NCBI GenBank assembly: GCA_902598735.1
Contig: CACKCM010000002.1
Span: forward strand, 48,486-112,485
Length of the DNA stretch: 64,000 nucleotides
Direction: 5' to 3'
Source: an uncultured Pelagibacteraceae bacterium
Lineage (GTDB): Bacteria > Pseudomonadota > Alphaproteobacteria > Pelagibacterales > Pelagibacteraceae
The notes under the pieces are model-generated. The model was given only the letters and a program-made list of their open reading frames with translations, made no database searches and was not told the origin of the DNA. Positions 1 to 10,764 of this stretch are shown here, one piece after another. Every line of letters starts with the position of its first letter. Positions within the stretch are counted from its first letter, which is position 1. A program made the position numbers and the translations under genes.

Positions 1-441
1 ACAGCTACGTATTACAAGTATGCAACAGTCCCACTTGTTTTAAAAAAGAATTTAAAAAAGTTTTCAACTTGGGAGTCTCTAAACAATAGTAGTGTTACAA
101 TAGCTACAACGTTAGGTACATCTCAGGAAGAAAAAGCAAAAGAATTTTTTCCAAAATCAAAACTTCAATCAGTTGAGGCTCCTGCAAGAGATTTCCAAGA
201 AGTTTTAGCAGGTAGAGCTGACGGAAATATTACAAGTTCAACAGAAGCAAACAAACTAGTTATTAAATATCCCCAATTAGCTATAGTTCCTGATGGAGGA
301 AAAAATCCAGCATTTTTAGCGATGATGGTTCCGAAGGGTGACAAGATATGGAATGATTACGTCAGCAATTGGATTAAGAAAAAACAATCATCTGGATTTT
401 TTAAAACTTTACTGGCAAAGTACGATCTAAAAAGCTTATAA
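1..441 (+). CDS. Amino-acid ABC transporter substrate-binding protein, C-terminal part (5' end outside window)
   Basis: Frame 1 is open from the first base to the TAA at 439-441, giving 146 residues with no start in view. The residues resemble the second lobe of family 3 periplasmic binding proteins, which capture polar amino acids in the periplasm and deliver them to a permease. The stretch [14 protein letters not shown] followed by TSSTEAN is typical of the cyclohexadienyl-dehydratase/glutamine-binding branch, in which a lobe-2 segment identifies ligand-contacting residues. The permease gene follows 41 nt downstream, so the two are probably one operon. The ATPase gene is not downstream and must lie upstream or elsewhere. 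The ligand cannot be told from the sequence; a PheC-like enzyme is the alternative reading. Confidence 0.8.
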   Translation, partial: TATYYKYATVPLVLKKNLKKFSTWESLNNSSVTIATTLGTSQEEKAKEFFPKSKLQSVEAPARDFQEVLAGRADGNITSSTEANKLVIKYPQLAIVPDGGKNPAFLAMMVPKGDKIWNDYVSNWIKKKQSSGFFKTLLAKYDLKSL

Positions 442-482
442 TTTAAGTTTCAATACCTTCCATTTACAAATATAGTCAATTA

Positions 483-1217
483 GTGAGATTTTTAAAAATA
501 ATTTCTATTTTATTTTTGCTTCAAGGATGTAGTTCTAACTATGAATGGGGTTGGTATATTCTAAGTCCAGATAATATAGATGGTTTAACTAATCTAAAAT
601 TCTTAATTAGCGGAATTACAACTACGATTTATATTTCAGTAGTTTCAATAATTCTAGCAATGATTATCGGTTTGATAGTTGCTCTACCTTCGTTGTCAAA
701 TAATAAATTCTTAACTTATTTCAACATAACATACGTAGAAATTGTTAGAGCCATCCCTTTATTAGTTTTAATTCTTTGGATTTATTATGGCCTTCCAATC
801 ATGATTGGAGTAAGTTTCTCGCCATTTGTATCCGGAATAATAGCTTTGACCATTAGTGAGAGTGCGTTTCAAGCAGAAATTTTTAGAGCTGGAATTAATT
901 CAATTTCAAAAGGTCAACATGAAGTATCTGAGTCATTAGGAATGGATTTCTGGAGAAAAATGAGATTAGTAATTCTTCCTCAAGCGGTTAAAGTTGTGTT
1001 ACCAGCCATGGGAAACCAATTTGTTTATGTTTTAAAAATGTCCTCTCTAGTGTCAATTATAGGTATAGGGGATTTAACAAGAAAAGCTAATGAGCTAGTC
1101 ACAACAACCTATAGGCCTTTAGAAATATATACTTTTTTAATTCTGGAATATTTAGTGCTTATCTTGGTTGTATCTTATTTTGTAAGAAAATTAGAGAGTA
1201 AACTAGAATACAAATAA
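483..1217 (+). CDS. Polar amino-acid ABC transporter permease with lipoprotein-like N-terminus
   Basis: This 244-residue inner-membrane protein belongs to the HisM/GlnP permease family. Residues 40-240 contain five or so hydrophobic helices, and the cytoplasmic EAA-type loop that docks the ATPase is visible as ESLGMDFWRKMRLVILPQAVK. The only plausible start is GTG at 483. The first 20 residues form a short basic-hydrophobic signal ending in L-Q-G-C at residues 13-16, which looks like a lipobox; a short polar stretch (YEWGWYILSP) precedes the first permease helix. It follows the binding-protein gene and overlaps the convergent MATE gene by 15 nt. The transported amino acid is unknown. Confidence 0.88.
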   Translation: MRFLKIISILFLLQGCSSNYEWGWYILSPDNIDGLTNLKFLISGITTTIYISVVSIILAMIIGLIVALPSLSNNKFLTYFNITYVEIVRAIPLLVLILWIYYGLPIMIGVSFSPFVSGIIALTISESAFQAEIFRAGINSISKGQHEVSESLGMDFWRKMRLVILPQAVKVVLPAMGNQFVYVLKMSSLVSIIGIGDLTRKANELVTTTYRPLEIYTFLILEYLVLILVVSYFVRKLESKLEYK

Positions 1218-2564
1218 TTTTTTAAAAGAAATTTTAAATACTCTCTTTAAAAAGAATGGTACGAAAGTCAATACAACTAATCCCATCATCCAATTCGTTA
1301 CTAAAATCGTATAAAAAATATCTTGATACTCACCATTTCTAATATTTATTACATACCATAGTGACATAAATGGAATTAACGTTAGTCTTAGAATTGTCAT
1401 ATACAAACTAAAAATTGGTCTTTTGAGTGCCTGGAATAAAGCAGAGGTAATAAAGAAGACGGGGTACACGGGTCCAATTAAAGCGGCAACTTGCAAGTAA
1501 AGCGCACCTCTTCGAATAACTTCTAAATCATTAGTAAAAAAAGAGATTATAATTTCTGAAGTTAGATAAACAAATATACCTGCTAATACCATAAATCCTG
1601 AACCAAACATTAGAGCTTTTCCATATACTTCTTTTACTCTAAAATACATTTTTGCTCCAAAATTTTGGCCTGCAATTGATAAAACAGCAGTATTTAAACC
1701 TATGACTGGTAACAATAAAACTTGTTCTATTCTTACAGCAGTACCATAACCCGCTGTAGCTAATTCACCAAACTGACCAACAAAATAGAAAATATTGAAT
1801 ACTCCAAACATTATCATCAACATAGTAAACATTATTGGCACTGATTGTTTGAAGAGCAAGCTTAAGTACTCAATTTTTGGTTTAAAGCATTCTAGATAAA
1901 GGAATTTTTTTAATTTACAGCAATAAACTTTATTAACTAAATATATTAAGCCAATACACTGAGAAACTAGCGTAGCGATAGCTAAACCAGCAATCCCAAA
2001 TGCCGGTATAAATCCATAACCAAAAATAAATAATGGATTTAAAAAAATATTTAAGAAAAAGGTAAAAATTAAAACATTTCTATAACTTCTTGTATCACCT
2101 TGGGCATTTAAAGTTCCGTTTAAAGATAGTTGAACTAATACAATGATAGCTCCAAAAAAAATTATATCTAAATATTCACGTGTTAAGATTATACTTTCTT
2201 CAGTAGAACCCATAATTCTCAAGAGTTCATCAGAAAAATTTAAGCCAAATAAAGTTACGAAAATTGAAATTACGATTGCTAATACTATTGATTGAGCAAC
2301 GTACATTGAGGCTTTCCTATCCTCTTTAGCTCCAATTGAATTACTGATTAAAGCTGTAGTTCCGGCTCCAATACCAACCGCAACAGCTATTGCTATGAAG
2401 TATATTGGCCATGATTTTGCAATCGCTGCTAACGCTTCTGGTGAAATTCTACCTGCAAAATAAGTATCAACTAAATTATAAAAAGTTTGAAATAGAGATC
2501 CTGTGCTTGCAGGTATGGTCACTTTTCTTAAAAGTTGCCAAATTGAACCTTTAGTCAAATCCAT
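1203..2564 (-). CDS. MATE-family multidrug/metabolite efflux transporter
   Basis: The 453-residue product has about twelve hydrophobic segments spread over its whole length, the usual size and shape for the MATE (NorM/DinF) family of cation-coupled exporters in the inner membrane. The N-terminus, with IPASTGSLFQTFYNLVDTYF at residues 17-36, matches the family's first-helix region, and the two six-helix halves are complete. It starts with ATG 2 nt after the upstream trhO gene on the same strand, so it is probably translated from the same message. The last 15 nt overlap the end of the convergent permease. Substrate unknown. Confidence 0.88.
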   Translation of the reverse strand: MDLTKGSIWQLLRKVTIPASTGSLFQTFYNLVDTYFAGRISPEALAAIAKSWPIYFIAIAVAVGIGAGTTALISNSIGAKEDRKASMYVAQSIVLAIVISIFVTLFGLNFSDELLRIMGSTEESIILTREYLDIIFFGAIIVLVQLSLNGTLNAQGDTRSYRNVLIFTFFLNIFLNPLFIFGYGFIPAFGIAGLAIATLVSQCIGLIYLVNKVYCCKLKKFLYLECFKPKIEYLSLLFKQSVPIMFTMLMIMFGVFNIFYFVGQFGELATAGYGTAVRIEQVLLLPVIGLNTAVLSIAGQNFGAKMYFRVKEVYGKALMFGSGFMVLAGIFVYLTSEIIISFFTNDLEVIRRGALYLQVAALIGPVYPVFFITSALFQALKRPIFSLYMTILRLTLIPFMSLWYVINIRNGEYQDIFYTILVTNWMMGLVVLTFVPFFLKRVFKISFKKLFVF

Positions 2565-2566
2565 AA

Positions 2567-3472
2567 TTAATATTCCTTTTGAAATTTATGCTTTCTTCCA
2601 GCTTTTTTAGCAAGATTAATTTGATTTTGCCTCATGCGAAATCTTATTTTTTGTGAATTTGAGAGTGTGTCATAACACCTTGGACACGAAACACCTTCCT
2701 CATATTTGTAAGATTTTTTATCTTTTATTGAAAAAGTCATTCGACATCCACTGCATACAGAGTAAGTTCCTTGTTTTAATTTGTGTTTAAGAGATACTCT
2801 ATTATCAAAAACAAAACACTCTCCTTTCCATAGACTCTCTTTCCTCTCAGTTTTTTTCAAATAATTAAGTATTCCTCCTTTTAACTGAAAAACATTTTTA
2901 AACCCTTTTCTTTTTAAAAATATTGAGGCCTTTTCACATCTAATTCCTCCAGTACAGAACATTGCTACAGGTTTGGCTTTATTGACTTTTTTTAGATATT
3001 TCGGAAAATCTCTAAAATTTTGAATATTTGGATTTATAGAATTTTTAAAGGTGCCCACATCATGTTCAAATGGTTTTCTAGCATCTATAACTAAAGTTTC
3101 TTTATTTGAAATAAGTTTATTCCATGATTTTCCAGAAACATATCTATTAAGTTTTTTATTATTTGGGTTTATTTTTAAACCCAATGGAACAACTTCATTT
3201 TTGATTTTTATCTTACCTTTGTGGAATGGTTGAAAAAGACTTTGAGACATATTCTTACTATCAAAGTCCTTCAACCGAAATTGTCTTTTTATAATCTTTA
3301 CTATTTTGCTTATATCATTTTTTTTGCCTGCAATTGTTCCATTTATACCCTCTGCTGATAAAATTATTGTGCCCCTCACATTATTTTTAAAAATTTCTTT
3401 TTGAAATAAAGATTTATATTTTTTCAGAAATTTTATCTTTTTAAACTTATAAAAACCAAAAATTGTATACAT
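2567..3472 (-). CDS. trhO: tRNA uridine(34) hydroxylase, rhodanese domain
   Basis: TrhO (YceA family) hydroxylates uridine 34 of certain tRNAs with oxygen, the first step to 5-carboxymethoxy- or methoxyuridine. The 301-residue product has the N-terminal domain with AEGINGTIAG at residues 40-49, then a rhodanese domain from about residue 120 with the active loop C173-T-G-G-I-R-C179. A C-terminal cysteine set (C240, C243, C263, C266) probably holds a metal. It is somewhat shorter than many relatives. Its ATG overlaps the stop of the upstream methyltransferase (TAATG), which indicates coupled translation. Confidence 0.9.
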   Translation of the reverse strand: MYTIFGFYKFKKIKFLKKYKSLFQKEIFKNNVRGTIILSAEGINGTIAGKKNDISKIVKIIKRQFRLKDFDSKNMSQSLFQPFHKGKIKIKNEVVPLGLKINPNNKKLNRYVSGKSWNKLISNKETLVIDARKPFEHDVGTFKNSINPNIQNFRDFPKYLKKVNKAKPVAMFCTGGIRCEKASIFLKRKGFKNVFQLKGGILNYLKKTERKESLWKGECFVFDNRVSLKHKLKQGTYSVCSGCRMTFSIKDKKSYKYEEGVSCPRCYDTLSNSQKIRFRMRQNQINLAKKAGRKHKFQKEY

Positions 3473-4125
3473 TATTTTTTAATACAAATTGTAAGTCCAT
3501 CACCTATTGGAATAATATTTTTTGCAACTCTGCTATCTTTCTTAATGTGTGTATTAAATTCCCTTATAATATTTGTAAATTTATCGTTTTTCGTATCATC
3601 TATTACTTCTCCGTGCCATAAAACATTATCTATAACAATAAGTCCATTTTTATTAATAAGATCCATAGATGCTTCATAGTATTTTAGGTAATTTTCCTTA
3701 TCAGCATCAATAAAAATTAAATCAAATCTTTGACTTGAATCTTTCAATTCATTAAGGCTTTCAATAGCAGGTTTTACAATTTGCTTTATTTTTTTTTCAT
3801 TTGCTTTTTTATAAAATGATTGTGCTTTCGTACTGAATTCAGGACTTTTATCTAAGCTAATTAGAAGACCATCAGATGGAAGGGCTAAGGCCATTGATAA
3901 AGCGCTAAAACCTGTAAAACTTCCTATTTCTAAAATCTTTTTAATATTAGAGATTTTAATTAATGTTTGTAGAAATTGTGCTTGAGAAACTGAAATCTGT
4001 AATCTCTGTTGATCACCAAGACTTATATTATATTGAATTATCTCTTTCTGAACATCAGTTAAAGATTCTGAATGATCAATAATGTATTTTTCAAGATTTT
4101 CAGTTAAATCTAATTTCTTAGGCAT
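3472..4125 (-). CDS. SAM-dependent O-methyltransferase, caffeoyl-CoA/catechol type
   Basis: The 217-residue protein is a class I methyltransferase of O-methyltransferase family 3. The SAM-binding loop is at residues 64-75 (ILEIGSFTGFSA), the acidic metal/SAM motif FIDADKENY at 138-146, and a second conserved patch LIVIDNVLWHGEV follows. This family methylates catechol-like hydroxyls using a divalent metal and is cytoplasmic. The natural substrate in marine alphaproteobacteria is not known. It lies 2 nt after gatB and overlaps trhO by one base, so it may share the gatCAB transcript. Confidence 0.85.
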   Translation of the reverse strand: MPKKLDLTENLEKYIIDHSESLTDVQKEIIQYNISLGDQQRLQISVSQAQFLQTLIKISNIKKILEIGSFTGFSALSMALALPSDGLLISLDKSPEFSTKAQSFYKKANEKKIKQIVKPAIESLNELKDSSQRFDLIFIDADKENYLKYYEASMDLINKNGLIVIDNVLWHGEVIDDTKNDKFTNIIREFNTHIKKDSRVAKNIIPIGDGLTICIKK

Positions 4126-4127
4126 AA

Positions 4128-5593
4128 TTAGCCTTTTAAAAGTTTTTTTAGAATTTCATTTGTCAATTGAGGGTTTGCTTTCCCACCAGATAATTTCATA
4201 ACCTGTCCAACAAAAAAACCAAACAATTTTTCTTTTCCAGCTTTATATTGATTAACTTTATCTTTATTTTTTGATAGTATTTCATTAATCATTTTCTCTA
4301 ATTCTTTAGGATCGCTTTGTTGTTTCATCCCTTTTGACTCTATGATTTTTTTTGGGTTATCACCGCTTTCAACCATAATTTCAAAAACTTCTTTTGCTAT
4401 TCTTCCTGAAATTTCTCCAGATTTAATTGATTGTACTAACTCAGCAAAATTTTTAGCAGAAATTGGTGAGTTAGAAATATTAAGTCCTTTGTCGTTGAGC
4501 ATTGCAAATAAATCACCCATCATCCATGTAGCTGCTAGTTTTTTGTCAGATAATTTTGCAACTTCCTCATAATAATCAGAGATTTCTTTTTCGGAAACCA
4601 GTACGTTTGCTTCGTATGAGTTAAGCCCATATTCTTGAATAAATCTCTCCTTCTTATTATCTGGCAACTCAGGCAAAGATTTTTTTAAATCATCAATTAA
4701 TTTTTGTTCAAGTTTTAACGGTAAAAGATCTGGATCAGGAAAGTATCTATAATCGTGAGCATCTTCTTTTGATCTCATTGATCTTGTTTCATTTTTTTTT
4801 GTATCAAATAATCTTGTTTCTTGATCTATCTTTTTTCCATCTTCTAGTAATTCAACCTGTCGATTAGCCTCATATTCAATTGCCATTTGCATAAATTTAA
4901 TTGAATTTACATTTTTAATTTCACATCTTGTGCCGAAATTTTTATCGCCTACTTTTCTTACTGATACATTTACATCTGCTCTTAATGAACCTTCTTGCAT
5001 ATTGCCATCACATGTGCCCAAGTATCTCATAATGGTTCTTAATTTTTTTATGTAAGCATTTACTTCATCGGGCGAACGAAGATGGGGTTTGCTAACGATT
5101 TCCATTAAAGCTATTCCAGAACGATTTAAATCAACGTAAGTGCTTGAAGGATCCATATCATGGATACTTTTACCTGCATCCTGTTCTAAATGAAGCCTTT
5201 CAATGCCAATTTCTTTTGAACCATAAGGCATATCTAGTAAAACTTTTCCTTCACCAACAATAGGATTTTTATATTGGGAAATCTGGTAGCCCTGTGGAAG
5301 ATCTGCATAAAAATAATTTTTTCTATCGAATACTGAATAATTATTTATTTTTGCATTTAAACCTAAGCCTGTTCTTACAGCTTGTTTCACGCACTCCTCA
5401 TTGATAACTGGTAGCATTCCGGGAAAAGCAGAGTCAATTAAACTTACTTGTCTGTTAGGATCAGCTCCGAATTTAGTTGAGGAGCCTGAAAAAAGTTTAG
5501 AATTAGAAAGGACTTGAGCATGAACTTCTAAACCTATAACTACTTCATACTTCCCTTTCTCACCATTTATAAAATAATCAAATTTTTCTTTGC

Positions 5594-5597
<4 letters not shown>
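4128..5597 (-). CDS. gatB: Asp-tRNA(Asn)/Glu-tRNA(Gln) amidotransferase subunit B
   Basis: GatB binds misacylated tRNA and carries the kinase/transamidase site that turns Glu-tRNA(Gln) or Asp-tRNA(Asn) into the correct amide. The product is 489 residues with the typical opening VIGLEVHAQ, the motif [15 protein letters not shown] and a C-terminal GatB/YqeY helical domain. I place the start at the ATG at 5597, not the GTG three codons upstream, because this ATG overlaps the gatA stop as ATGA. It is third in the operon gatC-gatA-gatB. The operon implies that glutaminyl- and/or asparaginyl-tRNA is made indirectly. Confidence 0.95.
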
Positions 5598-7050
<1,453 letters not shown>

Positions 7051-7051
<1 letters not shown>

Positions 7052-7338
7052 TACTCAACCACCTTTGGAACTACAAAAAACTCCTCATTTTTTTTTGGAG
7101 AATTTTTAAGAATTTTTTCTCTTATCTTGCCATCACTGATTTCGTCTTTCCTTGATCTTAATGACTGGTTTAAAATCGATGTTAATGGTTCAACTTTATC
7201 AGTATTCAGTTCATTTAATTGCTCAATAAACTTGAAAATTGAGTTTAAATCTTTGGTTAAACTGTCTACTTTAGCTTCATCAACTGAAATTCGAGCTAAT
7301 TTAGCTACATGTTTAATTTTCTCTTTATCTAAGGACAT
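7051..7338 (-). CDS. gatC: Asp-tRNA(Asn)/Glu-tRNA(Gln) amidotransferase subunit C
   Basis: GatC is a small belt-like protein that holds GatA and GatB together. The 95-residue product shows the standard opening: a lysine-rich helix with [22 protein letters not shown], followed by the V-E-P-L region. It is the first gene of gatCAB and its stop overlaps the gatA start. Only 51 nt separate its start from the divergent ruvX, so the operon promoter must lie there. Confidence 0.93.
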
Positions 7339-7389
7339 TTGTGCAATAAGTTAATTTAAATGTGTTTTATCACAAATTAGGTAAATTTC

Positions 7390-7854
7390 ATGCTCGATAT
7401 TGACGTATTTATTAAAAAAACCAAGAAAAAATCAAGATTAATAGGTATTGATCCTGGCGGCAAAAGAATAGGAATAGCTCTATCAGATGAAAATAAAATT
7501 GTAGCTACGCCATACACAACGATTATTAAAGAAAACTACAGAGGTCTAGTGGATCAAATTAAGAAAATTGTCAAAGAATATGACATAGACGGGATAGTCA
7601 TAGGTAATCCAATTAATATGGATGGAACGGAAGGGCCTTCTTCACAATCAGCTAAAGATCTAGCTAAAAATCTTTCAAAAGATATTACAGAAAATATCAC
7701 TTTATGGGATGAGAGACTATCTAGCCAGGGAGCCTTTAATCTATCTAATGATTTAGCAATTAATTCATCAAAAAAAGTGAATAAATTAGACGAGAATTCT
7801 GCTCAATTTATACTTCAAGGGATCCTAGATTATTATCATAAAAAAAATACTTGA
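7390..7854 (+). CDS. ruvX: Putative pre-16S rRNA nuclease / Holliday junction resolvase-like YqgF
   Basis: YqgF-family proteins have an RNase H fold and take part in 16S rRNA 5'-end maturation; an older idea is Holliday junction resolution. The 154-residue product has the first catalytic aspartate in GIDPGGKRIGIAL (D21), the second motif GNPINMDGTEG and the third acidic motif WDERLSS, all as expected. It opens a plus-strand run with pyrB and pyrC, an arrangement seen in other alphaproteobacteria and Gram-negatives. The ATG at 7390 leaves about 13 residues before the conserved core, so a slightly later start is possible. Confidence 0.9.
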   Translation: MLDIDVFIKKTKKKSRLIGIDPGGKRIGIALSDENKIVATPYTTIIKENYRGLVDQIKKIVKEYDIDGIVIGNPINMDGTEGPSSQSAKDLAKNLSKDITENITLWDERLSSQGAFNLSNDLAINSSKKVNKLDENSAQFILQGILDYYHKKNT

Positions 7855-7889
7855 TATAATAGAGTAAAAGGCCTATAGAGTTGATTTTA

Positions 7890-8834
7890 ATGGCAACTGA
7901 AAAAAAAGTTATAGCTATTAAAAACACTCCCAAACATCTATTAGGTATTCAAAATTTATCAGTTCTTGAGGCAAAAAAGATTTTAACCGAAGCAAAATCC
8001 TTCATAAAATTAAACAGAGGAAGTTCTAAAAAACTAGATGTCCTAAGGGGAAAAACTCAAATAAACTTATTTTTTGAACCTTCTACAAGGACACAGAGTT
8101 CATTTGATTTAGCCGGAAAAAGACTAGGAGCGGACGTAATGACGATGAATATGGGTAACTCCGCGTTAAAAAAAGGTGAAACATTAATTGACACTGCCAT
8201 GACATTAAATGCCATGCATCCTGACATAATAGTTATAAGACATCAAGACTCGGGTGCACCGAATCTTCTTTCACAGAAAGTAAATTGTACAGTCATCAAT
8301 GCAGGTGATGGAAGGAGAGAACATCCTACCCAAGCCTTACTTGATGCTTTAACAATTATTAATAGAAAAGGTAACATCGAGGGATTAAAAATTGCAATAT
8401 GTGGAGACATACTTCATTCAAGAGTTGCTAGGTCTAATATTTATTTAATGAATATGTTGGGCGCAGAAGTAAATGTCATTGCGCCAAAAACTTTAATGCC
8501 CAAAGAAATAGATAACTTAGGTGTTAAATCATTTACCGATATGAAAAAAGGATTAGATGGTTGTGATATTGTTATGATGTTAAGATTACAAAATGAAAGA
8601 ATGCAGGGATCTTTTCTTCCATCAAAGAGAGAATATTATGAATTTTTCGGATTAACACCAGAAAAACTAAAGTTTGCAAAAAAAGATGCTTTACTAATGC
8701 ACCCTGGTCCAATGAACAGAGGTGTTGAGATTGATACTAAATTAGCAGATGACATAAATGTTAGTCTGGTGAAAGAACAAGTTGAATTAGGTGTAGCTGT
8801 CAGGATGGCATGTTTAAAATTATACTGTAATTAA
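7890..8834 (+). CDS. pyrB: Aspartate carbamoyltransferase catalytic subunit
   Basis: PyrB joins carbamoyl phosphate and aspartate in the first committed step of pyrimidine synthesis. The 314-residue protein has the carbamoyl-phosphate loop FFEPSTRT at residues 61-68, [10 protein letters not shown] in the middle and [13 protein letters not shown] near the end. I chose the ATG at 7890 over a TTG three codons upstream because the following residues match the family start and the TTG has no advantage. The dihydroorotase-like gene begins directly after the stop, as in pyrBC' operons where the two proteins form one complex. No pyrI regulatory subunit is nearby. Confidence 0.95.
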   Translation: MATEKKVIAIKNTPKHLLGIQNLSVLEAKKILTEAKSFIKLNRGSSKKLDVLRGKTQINLFFEPSTRTQSSFDLAGKRLGADVMTMNMGNSALKKGETLIDTAMTLNAMHPDIIVIRHQDSGAPNLLSQKVNCTVINAGDGRREHPTQALLDALTIINRKGNIEGLKIAICGDILHSRVARSNIYLMNMLGAEVNVIAPKTLMPKEIDNLGVKSFTDMKKGLDGCDIVMMLRLQNERMQGSFLPSKREYYEFFGLTPEKLKFAKKDALLMHPGPMNRGVEIDTKLADDINVSLVKEQVELGVAVRMACLKLYCN

Positions 8835-10115
8835 ATGAAAGAAAAAATTTTGACAAATGTAAGAATTATCGACCCATCTCAAAAGATGGATGAAGTAGGA
8901 AATATAGTTATCGATGAAAAAGGGAAAATAAAATCTATTGGAAAAAAATCTACTACATCAAAATCAGCAGAAAAAATCGATTTGAAAGGCCTGATAGCTA
9001 TTCCTGGATTAATTGATATGAAAGCTTTTGTTGGAGAGCCTGGCTTTGAATATAAAGAAAACTTTAGAACACTAAGCCAAGCAGCTTTGGCAGGAGGTGT
9101 AACTTCAATTGTGACGATGCCAAACACTAAGCCAATTATAGACAATGTATCTATGGTGGACTTTATAATTAGAAGAGGGAGGGATAAAGCTAAAGTAAAT
9201 CTTTTTCCATGCGCTTCGATTACTAGACAGAGGGAGGGTAATCAAATGACTGAATTTGGCTTGTTAAAAGCAAGAGGAATTATTGGATTTAGTGATGTTA
9301 ATAAAACTATCCAAAATTCTGAATTGATGTCTAGAATTATGAATTATGCTTCAGACATTGATGTTCTTATTATGCAACATGCTGAGGATTATGAATTAGC
9401 TAAAAATTCATGCATTAATCAGGGTGAAGTAGCAACAAGATTAGGTTTGCAAGGTGTCTCAGATATTGCTGAAAAGATTATTATTGAAAGGGATTTATCT
9501 TTGTTAAGTGAATTTCCTTGCAGATATCATATTAATCAAATTTCCTCAAAAAATTCTCTAAACGTTATTAAAAAAAATAAATCTAATGGAATAAAATTCA
9601 GTACAGGGGTTTCTATAAACAATTTATCGTTAAATCAAAATGACATCGGAGAATTTAGAACTTTTTTAAAACTATCCCCCCCTCTTAGAAGCGAGGAGGA
9701 TAGGCTTTCATTAATAGAGGGTATAAAGAATGATCTTATAGATGTAATTGTATCAGATCACATTCCTGAAGATGAGGAAAGTAAAAGACTTCCGTTTGCA
9801 CAAGCAGCGACAGGCTCTATCGGTATAGAGACATTACTATCTTTATCTTTAGAACTTTATCATAATGAATCATTGTCTTTGGATAAAATAATTAAATGTT
9901 TAACAATCAATCCTGCTAAGATACTAAAAATAAAAAAAGGTACCCTTCAAGAAGGATCGGATGCAGATATTTGTATATTTGATCTAGAAAAACCATGGGT
10001 AGTGAAAGCCGAAGAACTTAAATCAAAATCAAAAAATACTGCGATTGAAAATAGAAAATTACAAGGTAAAGTGAGAATGACTTTGCTTAAAGGTGAAGTA
10101 TCATATTCGAACTAA
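8835..10115 (+). CDS. Dihydroorotase-like protein, metal ligands degenerate (probable non-catalytic PyrC')
   Basis: The 426-residue protein has the full amidohydrolase fold of type I dihydroorotase, but key ligands are changed. The usual D-x-H-x-H zinc motif reads D61-M-K63-A-F65, followed by the conserved GEPG. The strand-8 motif reads SDHIPEDEES, keeping the Asp but losing the second His. In Pseudomonas, similar inactive partners are needed to assemble aspartate carbamoyltransferase, and alphaproteobacterial pyrB-linked copies often show the same loss. I infer a structural or regulatory role beside PyrB. A real dihydroorotase would then be encoded elsewhere. The stop overlaps the plsY start (TAATG). 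Confidence 0.85.
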   Translation: MKEKILTNVRIIDPSQKMDEVGNIVIDEKGKIKSIGKKSTTSKSAEKIDLKGLIAIPGLIDMKAFVGEPGFEYKENFRTLSQAALAGGVTSIVTMPNTKPIIDNVSMVDFIIRRGRDKAKVNLFPCASITRQREGNQMTEFGLLKARGIIGFSDVNKTIQNSELMSRIMNYASDIDVLIMQHAEDYELAKNSCINQGEVATRLGLQGVSDIAEKIIIERDLSLLSEFPCRYHINQISSKNSLNVIKKNKSNGIKFSTGVSINNLSLNQNDIGEFRTFLKLSPPLRSEEDRLSLIEGIKNDLIDVIVSDHIPEDEESKRLPFAQAATGSIGIETLLSLSLELYHNESLSLDKIIKCLTINPAKILKIKKGTLQEGSDADICIFDLEKPWVVKAEELKSKSKNTAIENRKLQGKVRMTLLKGEVSYSN

Positions 10116-10696
10116 TGGATATAAATTTAATTATTGTAGCAATTTACTCGTACCTTTTGGGATCAATACCATTTGGATTACTTTTGACTAAAATATTTCT
10201 AAAAAAAGATATTAGAACTGTTGGCTCTGGCAATATCGGAACTACAAATGTGCTTAGAACCGGAAATAAATTTCTTGCAATAACCACGTTAGCTCTTGAT
10301 TTATTTAAAGGATACATTTCAGTTTATATAACAATATTTTATTTTGAAGACTTAACCTCTCTATCTGCATTAATTTGTTTCATCGGACATATTTTTCCTT
10401 TTTGGTTAAAATTTAAAGGAGGAAAAGGTGTGGCAACTTACCTTGGTGTAATTTTAGCTTTATCTTATAAATTTTTTTTTATTTTCGTCATAGCATGGAT
10501 TTCTTTATCATTATTATTTAGATTTGCGTCGTTATCTTCAATGATTTCTACGTTAATAGTTTTTCTCTATGCATATTTTTACGAAATAAATAACAGCGTC
10601 CTAATTCTTTTTATTTTTTTCGTGATGATTCTTTTTACACATAAAGAAAATATTTTAAGACTTAAAAGTTCTACAGAAAATAAAATTAAGTTATAA
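10115..10696 (+). CDS. plsY: Acyl-phosphate:glycerol-3-phosphate acyltransferase
   Basis: PlsY moves an acyl chain from acyl-phosphate to glycerol-3-phosphate at the inner membrane, the first acylation in phospholipid synthesis. The 193-residue protein has about five to six membrane segments and the three conserved loops: GSIPFG near residue 17, GSGNIGTTNVLRTG near 37 and GHIFPFWLKFKGGKGVAT near 90. Its ATG overlaps the stop of the dihydroorotase-like gene. The next gene is topA; the dprA gene that often lies between plsY and topA in other bacteria is absent here. Confidence 0.95.
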   Translation: MDINLIIVAIYSYLLGSIPFGLLLTKIFLKKDIRTVGSGNIGTTNVLRTGNKFLAITTLALDLFKGYISVYITIFYFEDLTSLSALICFIGHIFPFWLKFKGGKGVATYLGVILALSYKFFFIFVIAWISLSLLFRFASLSSMISTLIVFLYAYFYEINNSVLILFIFFVMILFTHKENILRLKSSTENKIKL

Positions 10697-10764
10697 GTGC
10701 TGTCTTTTCTAGTTTTTCAATAATAAATTTGACAAACTCGCTTAATTTTGAAAATAAACAATTA

